A stretch of DNA of 64,000 nt from Thalassospira sp. MCCC 1A01148 (GCF_001613795.1 NZ_LPVZ01000021.1:124001-188000), one strand, 5' to 3'. Counted from the first letter of the stretch, positions 9,802 through 19,413 are shown. Notes: generated by a model from the sequence alone, not told the origin. Translations and numbers: made by a program.

Positions 9802-10782
9802 CTAGATCTCCTCAAGCAGCGTGGTATCGAACATGTCGCGGCTGCCATTGATGCCAATTTGGCCAAGGGCAGTCAGGCAGGCTTCGATGTCGTCCTCAGC
9901 CATTGAGAAGATGCCATTCGGGCTTTCAACGAGCGGCTGCTGAGCCTTGTTGAAGTAGATTTCGTTTTCGATGGTCCGGCCCGTTCCCTTGAACCAGCTA
10001 TCGGCCCATTTCGGCGGCCAGACAGTCGGATCAACAAAGTTTTCTTCCCAGCCACGACGCGATGCGCGCAACCAGCCAACCAGTTCCTTGCGCTTGGTTT
10101 TAAGCGTTTCTTCGGTCACCACAACTGTATCGTTAAAGATGGTAAAGCCGAAATCATAAAGCAGGAACGAGGTTGCCTCTGCCCCCTGCTGGGAAATGGT
10201 GAACGGAACATTGGTGGTGAAATCAAGGCTGGCGTCAATTTCACCCTTGATCAGCGGGGTCGGATCATATGCATACGGAACAATGTTAACATCGGCCTTG
10301 TCGATACCGTTCAGTTTCAGCATCGCTTCAACCGAAATGACATTGACCGGCGGCACGGCAAGAGTCTTGCCGACAAGATCTTCTGGTTTGTTGATCGGGT
10401 TGGATTTCAATGAAACGATGCCGATCGGGTTTTTCTGATACTGGGTGCCGATGATCTTGAACGGTGCGCCCTGCTCTGAAATCGCCTTGATGGTGGTGTC
10501 TGGTGTGGTCAGGGTCAAATCGGCACGCCCGGTGATGATTGTGCTTTCGGGAATAACATCCGGTCCCCCCGACGCATAGCTCATATCAAGGCCTTCGTCG
10601 GCGTAATAGCCATTGTCGAGCCCCAGAAAATAACCCGCGAATTCCGCGTCATTGATCCAGGATGCCTGCATGGCAAACGGCGATGCGGCCATTGCACGGA
10701 ACGATCCGAACGGCATGGCGGATGCGGCGGCGCCTGCGGCAGCTGCGCCAAGAAAACGGCGACGGCTCAGTTTCATATCCAT
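9802..10782 (-). CDS. ABC substrate-binding protein, THI5/NMT1-like
   Basis: A 326-residue exported protein. The N-terminus is a clear Tat signal ([12 protein letters not shown] followed by an Ala-rich stretch ending near AMAASP), so it is exported folded. The mature part resembles binding proteins for hydroxymethylpyrimidine, taurine or nitrate: [35 protein letters not shown]. It is the first of three genes encoding an importer (binding protein, ATPase, fused permease). The substrate is uncertain; a pyrimidine- or folate-related compound is possible given the cyclo-ligase-like gene 51 bp upstream. Confidence 0.85.
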   Translation of the reverse strand: MDMKLSRRRFLGAAAAGAAASAMPFGSFRAMAASPFAMQASWINDAEFAGYFLGLDNGYYADEGLDMSYASGGPDVIPESTIITGRADLTLTTPDTTIKAISEQGAPFKIIGTQYQKNPIGIVSLKSNPINKPEDLVGKTLAVPPVNVISVEAMLKLNGIDKADVNIVPYAYDPTPLIKGEIDASLDFTTNVPFTISQQGAEATSFLLYDFGFTIFNDTVVVTEETLKTKRKELVGWLRASRRGWEENFVDPTVWPPKWADSWFKGTGRTIENEIYFNKAQQPLVESPNGIFSMAEDDIEACLTALGQIGINGSRDMFDTTLLEEI

Positions 10783-10833
10783 AGCTTAATCTCCCTGATG
10801 AATTTCGGTGGTCGGCCTGCGCATTTTTTGCGC

Positions 10834-11571
10834 TTATGCCAGCCCCTGAATACGTTGAAGTTCCTGAAGCGGAGGCGTTTCCTCGATTTGTTTTGGGTCC
10901 AGAAGCGGCCATTTCACACCACTTGGACGTTTTGCCCGGCGCCCGACATCAAGCACGCGGGTTGGTGTCATGATCTGATCCACAAGAATGTCGGTTTCTG
11001 ATGGTTGAAGCATCTCTTCGACCACCTGAACATCATGAACAACGGCCACAACCGGGGTGGTTTCATCGACCAGACCAAGATCGGTGAACATGCCCCATTC
11101 AAGGTCAAAGAACCCGTGTCCCTTGCCAAACCGCACCCCGTTCATCGACACGGCCGACGCACCGGTGACCATGTAGTCAAAGCGGCCACGTTTGGCGATT
11201 TCTTCAAGGGTGATCGGGCGGCCGAAATGCTCCATACCATCCAGCCAGGATGCATAAAGCGCGGCCCCATCGGGAACCATGGAAGGCTCAAGAAGCAAAA
11301 AACCGCGATAAATGCCATAGGTCGACATGACAAAAGTTTTGCCATCCTCGATCATCCGACGACGAAGATCGGCAAGGCAGTTATCCGGGGTGATAAAGGC
11401 AAACTCGGATTTCTGATAAGCTTCGGTTTCAACGATCTTGTCGACCGCCTGTTCGGAGCCGTCAAAGTCAGGAATGACTTCAGCAAAGTTCAAATGGAAA
11501 CGTGTATCGGGCTTTGCCACGTCGTGAAGCTTTGACCAAATTCGTTCGCGAACCACCTTGGAGGTTGACAT
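10834..11571 (-). CDS. 5-formyltetrahydrofolate cyclo-ligase-like protein
   Basis: A 245-residue protein of the 5-FTHF cyclo-ligase (MTHFS) superfamily, with the family stretches GVRFGKGHGFFDLEW, VVAVVHDVQVV and DILVDQIMTPTRVL in order. Classical enzymes convert 5-formyl-THF to methenyl-THF using ATP and are shorter (about 190 residues); this longer form resembles MTHFSD-like or uncharacterised paralogues. It heads the operon with the ABC importer and is divergent from the RpiR regulator gene, so it probably acts on the imported compound or on one-carbon units released from it. Confidence 0.75.
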   Translation of the reverse strand: MSTSKVVRERIWSKLHDVAKPDTRFHLNFAEVIPDFDGSEQAVDKIVETEAYQKSEFAFITPDNCLADLRRRMIEDGKTFVMSTYGIYRGFLLLEPSMVPDGAALYASWLDGMEHFGRPITLEEIAKRGRFDYMVTGASAVSMNGVRFGKGHGFFDLEWGMFTDLGLVDETTPVVAVVHDVQVVEEMLQPSETDILVDQIMTPTRVLDVGRRAKRPSGVKWPLLDPKQIEETPPLQELQRIQGLA

Positions 11572-11586
11572 GATGCAATCCTGCGT

Positions 11587-11655
11587 CGTTTCATAATTGT
11601 GCGTTTCACTGTTTCAAAAATAAGAAACACCTGTTTCATTCGTCAAGATGTTTCT
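11587..11655. promoter_or_regulatory. Cluster of GTTTC/GAAAC repeats, probable RpiR operator region
   Basis: The 113-bp gap between the two divergent genes holds an inverted repeat TGTTTC (11610-11615), 8-nt spacer, GAAACA (11624-11629). Further GTTTC copies lie near 11588, 11603, 11632 and 11650. Repeated half sites between a regulator and its divergent target are typical of operators; binding by the RpiR protein encoded alongside is inferred. Confidence 0.55.
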
Positions 11656-11684
11656 TGGCTCACCTCTAGGTACAAGGGTCGAAA

Positions 11685-12533
11685 ATGGCCTCTCGACTGA
11701 TCTTACGCATCCAGGAAAAACAGGCCCGCCTGACAAGCGGCGAAAAGAAAATTGCGAAAACTATCCTTGAAAATCAGGATATTATCGAAACTCATACGGC
11801 AACCGAGATCGCCAATCTATCCGGCGTATCAAAGGCCACGGCCGCACGATTTTTTCGTACCCTTGGATATGCCGATTTTGAGGAAGTCCGCCTGCAGGCC
11901 CGTGAAGAACGCAACCAAAAACAGCCATATCGTCAGACCATTGTTTCAGAAACGGCCGTTTCACTGGGCCGTTCCATTGGCGACCATCTGGAACTGGAAC
12001 TTCAAAACCTGACGCGCAGTTTCGAGGAACTCAGTTCCTACAAACTGATGGAAACAATTGATATTGTTGCTTCAGCACCCAGTGTCTGGTTTCTTGGTTT
12101 CGGGGCCGAGGATGGTGTTGCACGGACCGGTCGGGCGATGTTTTCACGCCTGCGTCATGGCGTTCATTACATTTCGGGAGTCGGCCAAGACTGGTCAAGC
12201 GATCTGGCCATGGTCGGCCCGCGAGATGTCCTGATTTTGCTCACGCTCGACACCCGCCCCAAGGTGATGCGCCCGATCATCAATTATGCCCGCACATCGC
12301 GCATGCGCGTCGTCACCCTGACTGATCACAGCTATGAAAAACAGGCCGCGCGCTTTTCCGACGTGGTCCTGCCCTGCCATGTTGCAAGCTATGGACTATT
12401 GCCAACACATGCGACGCTACTATCCATGCTGCGCCTGATGGGCATTGCCTATGCCGGAAAGAACCCGGAGTCGGTCAAACAGCGTGCCGATACGCTTGAT
12501 GCGATTGTCGAAGAACTCGACATCATGGAATAG
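11685..12533 (+). CDS. RpiR family transcriptional regulator
   Basis: A 282-residue regulator. Residues about 1-75 form the HTH_6 domain (IANLSGVSKATAARFFRTLGYADFEEVR), and about 120-260 form a SIS domain that in this family senses phosphosugars or related ligands (VWFLGFGAEDGVARTG, LILLTLDTRPKV). It is divergent from the cyclo-ligase-like gene and ABC importer operon and is probably their regulator. The ligand is unknown. Confidence 0.88.
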   Translation: MASRLILRIQEKQARLTSGEKKIAKTILENQDIIETHTATEIANLSGVSKATAARFFRTLGYADFEEVRLQAREERNQKQPYRQTIVSETAVSLGRSIGDHLELELQNLTRSFEELSSYKLMETIDIVASAPSVWFLGFGAEDGVARTGRAMFSRLRHGVHYISGVGQDWSSDLAMVGPRDVLILLTLDTRPKVMRPIINYARTSRMRVVTLTDHSYEKQAARFSDVVLPCHVASYGLLPTHATLLSMLRLMGIAYAGKNPESVKQRADTLDAIVEELDIME

Positions 12534-12650
12534 GACGGGGAAATATTGCTGTTTTGCCTTGGCAATCAATTGATTGCCAAACTGCCCACCGCACCGTTAC
12601 CATGCCCGCAACACGCCGATAAAGAGATTGCAAGCGCAGAGGGAACCAAG

Positions 12651-13091
12651 ATGCGACAGACCTTCCGACAGAACAAAGCCGTCGCACTGATCACCGCCGC
12701 CATCCTTGGCACACTTATCCTTCCGAGCGCCCCGGCACAGGCCGAAATGGATGCAAAACGCGGTAAGGCCCTGTTTGCCGAACGTGGCTGCGTCATCTGT
12801 CATTCGGTCAACAATGTCGGTAGCGACACAGCGACCAGCCTTGATGCATCAAACATGAATATCGCGCGCGAGCCGTTTGAATTCTTTGCCCGCATGTGGC
12901 GCGGCGCACCGCAGATGCTGGCCCTGCAGCAAGCTGATCTTGGCTATCAGATCGATTTTTCCGGTCAGGACATCGCAGACATTTTCGCCTTTGTCCAAAG
13001 CTGTGAAATTCAGGAAGGCTTCACCGAACAGGACCTTCCCGACCATATCAAGGAAATCATTGATAACGGTCCGTCGACTGCCATCGATTAA
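12651..13091 (+). CDS. c-type cytochrome, periplasmic
   Basis: A 146-residue protein starting at ATG 12651, with a signal peptide (ALITAAILGTLILPSAPAQA) and a single haem-binding CVICH motif in the first part of the mature chain. Methionines such as that in MWRGAPQM could be the axial ligand. It is a small class I type cytochrome of unknown partner. It stands alone between the RpiR gene and the convergent der gene; a longer TTG-initiated reading from 12546 adds a segment that does not look like coding sequence. Confidence 0.8.
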   Translation: MRQTFRQNKAVALITAAILGTLILPSAPAQAEMDAKRGKALFAERGCVICHSVNNVGSDTATSLDASNMNIAREPFEFFARMWRGAPQMLALQQADLGYQIDFSGQDIADIFAFVQSCEIQEGFTEQDLPDHIKEIIDNGPSTAID

Positions 13092-13116
13092 AGCGCCCGG
13101 AACACCCAAGACACAC

Positions 13117-13149
13117 AAAAGCCGCCCTCGTTTCCGACGGGCGGCTTTG
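13117..13149. terminator. Bidirectional terminator
   Basis: Stem AAAGCCGCCC / GGGCGGCTTT with flanking A and T runs between the convergent cytochrome c and der genes. Confidence 0.8.
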
Positions 13150-13172
13150 TTGTGTTTGGCTACAAATCGAAA

Positions 13173-14708
13173 CTAGCGTTTCTTTTTCTTGTTGGCAAAG
13201 GGATTGTCGCTGCTACGCAAATAGATGCGGATCGGGACGCCCGGCATGTCGAAATCTTCGCGCAGACCATTGATCAGATAGCGCGTGTAGCTTTCGGGCA
13301 ACTCAGCCGCCTTGGAACAGTTGATAAAGAAGCTTGGCGGACGCGATTTCGCCTGGGTCATATAACGCAGGCGAATACGACGCCCGGAAATGACCGGCGG
13401 CAGGTGGCGTTCGGTAACAGCTTCAAGCCAGCGGTTAAGCTGCGAAGTCGGGATACGGCGGCTCCAGATATCGTGGATATCAAGCACCGTCGGCATCAGG
13501 CGATCCGTGCCACGGCCGGTCAGGGCCGAGAAGGTCAGAACCGGAATGCCCTTGGCCTGCGCAAAGGAAACGTCAAGCTTGTCACGCAGGTCCTGCATGA
13601 CGCCCGCCTTGTCCTTGATCGCATCCCACTTGTTAACCGCAATGATCAGTGCACGACCTTCCTCAAGCACCATACGCGCAATCGTCAGATCCTGCTTATC
13701 AAGCGTGTTGGTCGCATCGATCATCAGAACCACGACCTGCGCATAGCGGATCACGCGCAGGGTATCGGCGACGGACAGCTTTTCAACGCGGTCATCGATC
13801 TTCTTCTTGCGGCGCATCCCGGCGGTATCAACCAGTCGGATCGGACGCCCGTCATAGGACCAGTCAACAGCGATGGAATCACGCGTCAAGCCGGCCTGCG
13901 GGCCTGTCATCACACGGTTTTCACCCAGAAGCTGGTTGAGAAGCGTTGATTTGCCGGCATTCGGACGACCGACAATCGCCAGCTGGATTTTCGAATTGTC
14001 ACGTGCGCCTTCGACAATCAGTTCGCCATCTTCGTCTTCATCGTCTTCGCTGAATTCAATCTCATAGGACGGGAAGACTTCGCCTTCGTCATCGGCAAAA
14101 CCGTCTTCATCGTCAAAATCGTCATCTGCAAGGCTATCGGCACGGGCTTCGTCCAGGGCTTCTTGTGCGGCTTCGCGCGCATGCTGTCTGGCAACGCGTT
14201 CGCGGTCTTTCCATTCCTTCCAGTGCGGCTCAAGCATGTCATAAAGAAGCTCAATCCCAAGACCATGCTCGGCCGAAATCGGCGCGACATCGCCAAGACC
14301 AAGGCCGTATGCCTCGTACAACCCCGGATCTTGATCACGGCCTTCGTGCTTGTTGGCAATGACATAGACCGGCTTCTGGCGCTTGCGCAGCCAATCGGCA
14401 AAATGGTTATCAAGCGGCGTCAGGCCGGCACGGGCATCAATCAGGAACAGCGCAACATCGCATTCCTCGAACGCCATCTCACTTTGCTGGCGCATCATGC
14501 CTTCGACGGAATTATCAAACGCTTCTTCCAGACCGGCAGTGTCGATAATGTCAAACGACATATCGCCAAGGCGCGCCTTGCCGTAACGGCGGTCACGGGT
14601 CACACCGGGCTGATCGTCCACAAGTGCCAGCTTTTTGCCGACCAGACGGTTAAACAGGGTCGACTTCCCGACATTGGGGCGACCGATAATGGCAACTTTC
14701 AGCGACAT
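13173..14708 (-). CDS. der: Ribosome biogenesis GTPase Der (EngA)
   Basis: A 511-residue tandem GTPase needed for 50S subunit assembly. First G domain: GRPNVGKSTL, DTAGLEE, NKHE. Second G domain: GRPNAGKSTLLNQ, DTAGMRRKKK, NKWD. A C-terminal KH-like domain ends in a basic tail (KKKKR). The linker between G domains (about residues 185-235) is unusually long and acidic, rich in D and E. It lies downstream of bamB, the conserved yfgM-bamB-der order. Confidence 0.95.
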   Translation of the reverse strand: MSLKVAIIGRPNVGKSTLFNRLVGKKLALVDDQPGVTRDRRYGKARLGDMSFDIIDTAGLEEAFDNSVEGMMRQQSEMAFEECDVALFLIDARAGLTPLDNHFADWLRKRQKPVYVIANKHEGRDQDPGLYEAYGLGLGDVAPISAEHGLGIELLYDMLEPHWKEWKDRERVARQHAREAAQEALDEARADSLADDDFDDEDGFADDEGEVFPSYEIEFSEDDEDEDGELIVEGARDNSKIQLAIVGRPNAGKSTLLNQLLGENRVMTGPQAGLTRDSIAVDWSYDGRPIRLVDTAGMRRKKKIDDRVEKLSVADTLRVIRYAQVVVLMIDATNTLDKQDLTIARMVLEEGRALIIAVNKWDAIKDKAGVMQDLRDKLDVSFAQAKGIPVLTFSALTGRGTDRLMPTVLDIHDIWSRRIPTSQLNRWLEAVTERHLPPVISGRRIRLRYMTQAKSRPPSFFINCSKAAELPESYTRYLINGLREDFDMPGVPIRIYLRSSDNPFANKKKKR

Positions 14709-14822
14709 CTGATTTTCAGACTCTCGTTATAAAAGGCGTTATGCGCCGCGGGCATTGAGGCCCACGGCGCATCGCAAAACCTGCAAGGAAACCTTGCGAA
14801 AACTGTATTCGTTCCTGACTGA

Positions 14823-16157
14823 TCAGCGATATGCGATTAGATCGGCATCCGCAGTCAGGAAGTAAAGGCTGTCACCAGCAACAGATGGCGGCAAAGTGAT
14901 CGGGCCGGATACTTCATCCTGACCGAGGATATCACCGCTATAAGGGGAGACAGTCATTACTTCGCCCTGCTCGTTACCAACGATCAACCTGTCACCGGCC
15001 AGAACCGGCCCTGTCCAGACAATCGGGCCTTCCTGTTCCTCGGGATCGGTAAAACGGGGCAGAACGGTCACCCATTTAACCTGTCCGGTCTTCCGACGCA
15101 AGGCAATCAAGTCATTTGTATTGGTTAGCAGGTATACGTAGTCGCCGGCCACCCATGGCGACTGGATGCCACCGGCTTCCAATTCCCAGACGCGATAGCC
15201 CGTACGCAGGTCAATCGCCGTGGTCAGGCCGGAGTTACTTGTCGCAACCACCAGATCATTATCAATCACCGGCAAACCGCGAATATCGGCAATGGCCGAT
15301 ACCGCATCGGTACGACCGGCAGCCGCCAGCGCATCAGACCAGATCACCTGACCGTTTTCCACGCGAAGGGCATAAAGCTCACCGGTGGAATAGGCCGAAA
15401 TGACTACACCCTGATCAACCGCCGGGCTGGCACCACCGATAAAGGATGCGCCTTCGGCAGCACCACGATGGCTCCAGAGGTTTTCGCCCGTGCGCGCATT
15501 GAGCGCCACGGTCTGGTTATCAATGGTAATGGCAAACACGCGACCACCGCGCACAGTCGGTGCGGAACGCATCGGTGCAGTGACCTGCTGGCGCCACAGG
15601 ACCGTCGCACTTGGTGCATCAATGGCAATGATTTCGGCAAAGCCCGTGGTGGCATAGATGATCCCGGCTTCATAAGCCAAACCACCGCCAAGAAGGGTAC
15701 TGTCTTCTTCGTCCTCAGGTGCGAGTTCAAGCGACCAGATTTCCTTGCCCGAGCTTGCGGCAAAGGCGCGAACTTCGGCAGCAGCATCAATGGTAAAGAT
15801 CACGCCACGTGCAACAATCGCCTGATTAAGCAACAGGTTGTCATCCATCGACCCTTCGCCGATATCAATCGACCAGTCCTGCTCAAGAACTTCATTTTCA
15901 AGACCGACATGATGAAGCGCGTGGCTGGGGTAACCACCATTTTGCGGCCAATCGACCATAGGTTCGGGTTCGGGCAGGATCACACGCTGATCGCTGAGTT
16001 CCACATCAGGCTGAACCGTGCTTTGCAAGGCAAGGACCGAGATACGCTCCCCCGGAAGTGGCGGGGCCTCTGCCTCGCCAAGCCAACCAGAACACCCTGC
16101 CAAAAGGCCCGAAAGGCCCATTACGCACAGAAGTGACTTAATACCGCGTGTGGTCAA
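14823..16157 (-). CDS. bamB: Outer membrane assembly lipoprotein BamB
   Basis: A 444-residue lipoprotein of the BAM complex that helps insert outer-membrane beta-barrels. The lipoprotein signal ends in LLAGC, making Cys22 the acylated residue. The mature part is an eight-bladed beta-propeller with PQQ-type repeats (for example GQVIWSDAL, TGYRVWELEAGG, TGQVKWVTVL). It sits between yfgM-like and der genes on the same strand, as in many proteobacteria. Confidence 0.92.
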   Translation of the reverse strand: MTTRGIKSLLCVMGLSGLLAGCSGWLGEAEAPPLPGERISVLALQSTVQPDVELSDQRVILPEPEPMVDWPQNGGYPSHALHHVGLENEVLEQDWSIDIGEGSMDDNLLLNQAIVARGVIFTIDAAAEVRAFAASSGKEIWSLELAPEDEEDSTLLGGGLAYEAGIIYATTGFAEIIAIDAPSATVLWRQQVTAPMRSAPTVRGGRVFAITIDNQTVALNARTGENLWSHRGAAEGASFIGGASPAVDQGVVISAYSTGELYALRVENGQVIWSDALAAAGRTDAVSAIADIRGLPVIDNDLVVATSNSGLTTAIDLRTGYRVWELEAGGIQSPWVAGDYVYLLTNTNDLIALRRKTGQVKWVTVLPRFTDPEEQEGPIVWTGPVLAGDRLIVGNEQGEVMTVSPYSGDILGQDEVSGPITLPPSVAGDSLYFLTADADLIAYR

Positions 16158-16226
16158 AACCGTTTCCCCTGAAAGAACTCACGTCATATGGACCGCTGAT
16201 CGCGCCCCGTTGTTGCCCGGGTGTCG

Positions 16227-16877
16227 TCAGGCACCAACAGCCTTGAGAATTTCACTTGCCCGTGCACGCATGCCCGCCGGTGCGCTGTTATCATCGGCGA
16301 TCTCGGTGAGAAGCGGCTTGGCTGCCTCGACCTCGCCACCGGCGATATGCAACAGCGCAATCATTTCACGGGCCGAGTAGTACCAGGCGTTTTCCGGCAC
16401 CGCGATCGGTTCCAGGCGCGAAATCAGTTCCTGCGCGTTGGTTGCGCTTGCACTGTTCATTGCGATCTGGACAACCGCAAGATCACGGTAAACCTGATCA
16501 ATGTCGGAATTACCGGCAATCGCTTCGAGTTCGGTGATCGCAGACGGCGTTGCGCCCGAACGCAGATAAACAGCCGCCTTCTGGAAATGACCAAGGGCGA
16601 CAAAACCGGCATTGCCGTCGGCAATAATCGCATCAAGGGCGGCCAGTGCGGCGTCCTCGTCGGTTGCGCTGTCTTGTGCCAGCTCTACAGCATTGGCAAG
16701 ACGGGTTCCGTTTTCGATGCTGGTGCTGGTTTCATAGGTTTTCCAGCCTTCACGACCGGCAACCCCCAGAACGATGGCCGCAGCAACGCCGATCACGTAT
16801 TTCCCGTATTTGCGCCACAGCTCTTCGCTGCGTTCACGCTTCAGGTCTTCTTCGACTTCCTGGAAAATATCAACCAC
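16227..16877 (-). CDS. yfgM: YfgM-like TPR protein (ancillary SecYEG translocon subunit)
   Basis: A 216-residue protein with a short charged N-terminus, one membrane helix (about residues 28-43, VIGVAAAIVLGVAG) and a periplasmic tetratricopeptide region (DAALAALDAIIADGNAGFVAL, LRSGATPSAITELEAIAGN). This matches the YfgM/DUF2133-type partner of SecYEG and PpiD that works in handing over exported proteins. It is first in the apparent yfgM-bamB-der operon. Confidence 0.85.
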   Translation of the reverse strand: MVDIFQEVEEDLKRERSEELWRKYGKYVIGVAAAIVLGVAGREGWKTYETSTSIENGTRLANAVELAQDSATDEDAALAALDAIIADGNAGFVALGHFQKAAVYLRSGATPSAITELEAIAGNSDIDQVYRDLAVVQIAMNSASATNAQELISRLEPIAVPENAWYYSAREMIALLHIAGGEVEAAKPLLTEIADDNSAPAGMRARASEILKAVGA

Positions 16878-17372
16878 GAAAACGGCTCCAATCCGGTCAC
16901 AATAAAGCGGGCAACCTGCCCGCTTATCTGAAAAAATTCTGGCAAGGATTTAACGCGCCAGCGGGTACAGGGTCAAGTCTGCTCGACATCAATCGGGTCA
17001 TTCCTATGATTATTTTCACCCGCCCCGGAATTCGGCGGGATCGCAACATCATCATACACACCGATATCACCCCCGTACGGCTTTAATCGGGCACAAGTCT
17101 ATCAAGGGGAAAGAATTGCCTGCCAAGTGCCAAATATCCCCCGTTCCTTGCCGGTTTTAAACCGCTTTGAAAGATTTACCGACCACCATCAAAGCAATGT
17201 TGCACCAAGTGGCGATCACGCAAACGGCTGAAAATGTGTGATATCGTTGCCATATGTCGCTTTGGCGATCATCCGGGCACAGTCCGGCACAGGGCTTGCT
17301 TATGTATGGGGCAAGGGAACAGATTTGAACTTGTCATCGGTCATAATTGCCGATGTGCGGACGGAGACAACA
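16878..17372. other. Intergenic region without recognised gene
   Basis: About 495 bp between the divergent yfgM and small lipoprotein genes. It should hold both promoters, but I could not identify convincing -35/-10 pairs. The ORFs that cross it have no recognisable features. No repeat or RNA structure stood out. Confidence 0.5.
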
Positions 17373-17798
17373 ATGAAACGTCGCGAGATTGCTCATAACC
17401 GCCCATCCAAACGGCGCCTCATCCGACAGCGTATTCTGGCCGGGCTGTTTGCTGCTGTCATGGGGTCCGCTGTTTCGGGATGCAGCACGACGATGTCTGA
17501 CATTGTCGGCACCAGCATCTTTACCGGCGGCGAGTGGTACCTTGCCTTTGACGTGATCAGCATCGTCAACTCCGACAAGACCCTTATTGACCACGCGGTC
17601 TCGCTTTCAACCGGTCAGGATTGCTCAACCATCCGCAAAATCGACGGCAAGTCTTATTGTAAAAAGGATCCGGTCCCGGAAACCCCGCTTTATTGCTATC
17701 GCTCGCTTGCGGCTGTGAGTTGCTATCGCACGCCAGATCCCTATAACACCGGATCGCAGACGGTCGACTGGCCGCCAACCCGTTCGCGCAGCTTGTAA
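17373..17798 (+). CDS. Small lipoprotein of unknown function
   Basis: A 141-residue protein from ATG 17373. A basic N-terminus (KRREIAHNRPSKRR) leads to a hydrophobic stretch and the lipobox AVSGC, so it is probably a lipoprotein. The mature region has several cysteines (DCSTIRK, SYCKKDP, YCYRSL, SCYRTPDPY) and a conserved-looking core IVNSDKTLIDHAVSLSTGQDC. This pattern recurs in alphaproteobacterial hypothetical proteins that I recognise, but no function is known to me. A longer start at 17238 adds residues without the expected signal. Confidence 0.75.
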   Translation: MKRREIAHNRPSKRRLIRQRILAGLFAAVMGSAVSGCSTTMSDIVGTSIFTGGEWYLAFDVISIVNSDKTLIDHAVSLSTGQDCSTIRKIDGKSYCKKDPVPETPLYCYRSLAAVSCYRTPDPYNTGSQTVDWPPTRSRSL

Positions 17799-17933
17799 AT
17801 ACCGCCTTCTGGCACCCTGTTTTTCATCCATTGAAACTTGAGGCATCGGTCAATCCGCGCTACCGTGTCACATGGTTGTCATGTTGCCGTCACGGTGAAG
17901 GATGACCACGGACACACGCTGGCGGAGCACCTC

Positions 17934-18290
17934 ATGGGAACATTGTTCGATTTGGCCAAATACCGCAAAGCCAAGAGCTTTGTTCATTTTGACCGGACTG
18001 AACTCATGAAACTCATGAATACCTATTCCCGACAGGTTGCCAGCGGCGCGTGGAAGGATTATGCCATTGACCATCTCGACGGGATGGCGATGTTTTCGAT
18101 CTTTCGCTCCACCCACGAAACACCTCTATTCACGGTTATCAAACTCAGCAACGAACACAAAAACGCAGGACAATATCTGGCCCTGCACAGTGGCGAGCGC
18201 ATCAAGCAAAGCTCTGATATCACCAGTGTGCTGGATGCGATCGAAAAACGCGCCCGCAAGGTCGTGCCCCTCTTTAAAACAAATTCCTGA
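17934..18290 (+). CDS. DUF2794 family protein
   Basis: A 118-residue soluble protein read from ATG 17934, which has GGAG about 8 nt upstream. The core (VHFDRTELMKLMNTYSRQVA, GAWKDYAIDHL, FSIFRS) matches the DUF2794 family, which is largely alphaproteobacterial and of unknown role. The longer ORF from 17838 is possible but adds a region without similarity to the family. Confidence 0.7.
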   Translation: MGTLFDLAKYRKAKSFVHFDRTELMKLMNTYSRQVASGAWKDYAIDHLDGMAMFSIFRSTHETPLFTVIKLSNEHKNAGQYLALHSGERIKQSSDITSVLDAIEKRARKVVPLFKTNS

Positions 18291-18302
18291 TGGTTCCATA
18301 AC

Positions 18303-19073
18303 GTGACGCGTCCCCCATCGGCCCACCGTTCCGGCCGACGCCCCATCTTCGCCCTGATCCTGTTTGCATCTGTGCTGCTGCCCCCGGCGGCAGGCCAGGC
18401 TGCCAGCATGAGCAAGGAATATCAAAACGGCTATTATGCCTATCAGGCGGGTGATTATCAGCGCGCACAGTCATTCTGGAAGCTGGCAGCAGCGGAAGAC
18501 GATCCTTACGCGCAATATGCCCTGGGCCTGATGTATTTCCGTGGCGATCTGGGCAAACCGGAATACGGGATGGCCGCCAATTGGTTCAAAAAGGCGGCCA
18601 GAGCCAATCATGGCGGGGCGACCTATTACCTTGGCCTGATGCATTTCAATGGTTATGGCCTGTCTTATGACCATTTTCAGGCCACGAAATACTTCAAACG
18701 CGCATTGCGGATTGATCCGCATAACGGCAATGCGGCCTATATGATCGGGGAGCAGTATTTTCATGGCCGCGGGGCACGGCAGAACTTTGTCGAGGCAGCC
18801 CACTATTTTGAAATAGCCGCACAGGAGAACATGCATGCCGGGCAGTTCATGTATGGCGCCTTGCTTGAACGCGGCTGGGGCGTGAAACAGAATTATGCCG
18901 ATGCGTATTACTGGCTAAGACGTGCAGCACGCGGCACCATCACCTTCCCGCTTGGTGCTGGCGAAGAAGAACCACTTGACCCACAAGCCGCGATTGCCGC
19001 ACTTGAACCGCGTCTGCGCCCCGAAGAAATCGCACGGGTGGATAAACGCCTTGCGGCCGAAAGCCTGCTTTAG
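18303..19073 (+). CDS. Sel1-repeat (TPR-like) exported protein
   Basis: A 256-residue protein starting with GTG at 18303, 10 bp after the DUF2794 gene. A signal peptide (FALILFASVLLPPAAGQA) is followed by five or so Sel1-like repeats such as AQYALGLMYFRGDLGKPEYG, ATYYLGLMHFNGYG and QFMYGALLERGWGVKQNYAD. Sel1 repeats form alpha-solenoids for protein contacts; the partner is unknown. Probably periplasmic. Confidence 0.82.
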   Translation: MTRPPSAHRSGRRPIFALILFASVLLPPAAGQAASMSKEYQNGYYAYQAGDYQRAQSFWKLAAAEDDPYAQYALGLMYFRGDLGKPEYGMAANWFKKAARANHGGATYYLGLMHFNGYGLSYDHFQATKYFKRALRIDPHNGNAAYMIGEQYFHGRGARQNFVEAAHYFEIAAQENMHAGQFMYGALLERGWGVKQNYADAYYWLRRAARGTITFPLGAGEEEPLDPQAAIAALEPRLRPEEIARVDKRLAAESLL

Positions 19074-19110
19074 GTCGGGAAAAGCTATCTGATTTTGCAC
19101 TTGGCAGGTA

Positions 19111-19413
19111 TTAGTGGTGCGTCTCGATGACCATACCGCTTTTGACAACCTCGGTAATCGTCACACCCAGATTTTCATCAACAACAACCAGCTCACCACG
19201 TGCTACCAGCCGGTTATTGACATAGATATCAACCGGCTCCCCCACACGGCGGTCCAGTTCAAGCACGGCACCGCGGGTCAGGCGCATCAGTTGTGCGACC
19301 TGAATCTGGCTTTTGCCAATCACCGTTGATACGCGCACAGGCACATCATAAGCCGCCCCGATGTCCGAGGCACCCATGCGTACGCTAAACGGATCCTTAT
19401 CGTCGTCAGCCAT
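19111..19413 (-). CDS. fliN: Flagellar motor switch protein FliN
   Basis: A 100-residue protein matching FliN: the SpoA/C-ring fold with DVPVRVSTVIGKSQI, LMRLTRGAVLELDRRVGEPVDIYVNNRLVARGE and the end VTITEVVKSG. FliN is the most abundant protein of the switch complex and helps control motor direction. No other flagellar gene is present in the window, so this copy is an orphan. Confidence 0.9.
   Translation of the reverse strand: MADDDKDPFSVRMGASDIGAAYDVPVRVSTVIGKSQIQVAQLMRLTRGAVLELDRRVGEPVDIYVNNRLVARGELVVVDENLGVTITEVVKSGMVIETHH

Noticed and set aside
12546..12650. TTG-initiated extension of the cytochrome c gene
   Set aside because: The true signal peptide starts at ATG 12651 and the extension has no signal-like features.
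14741..14772. Imperfect GC-rich hairpin between bamB and der
   Set aside because: One mismatch and no T run; the gene order and strand favour read-through.
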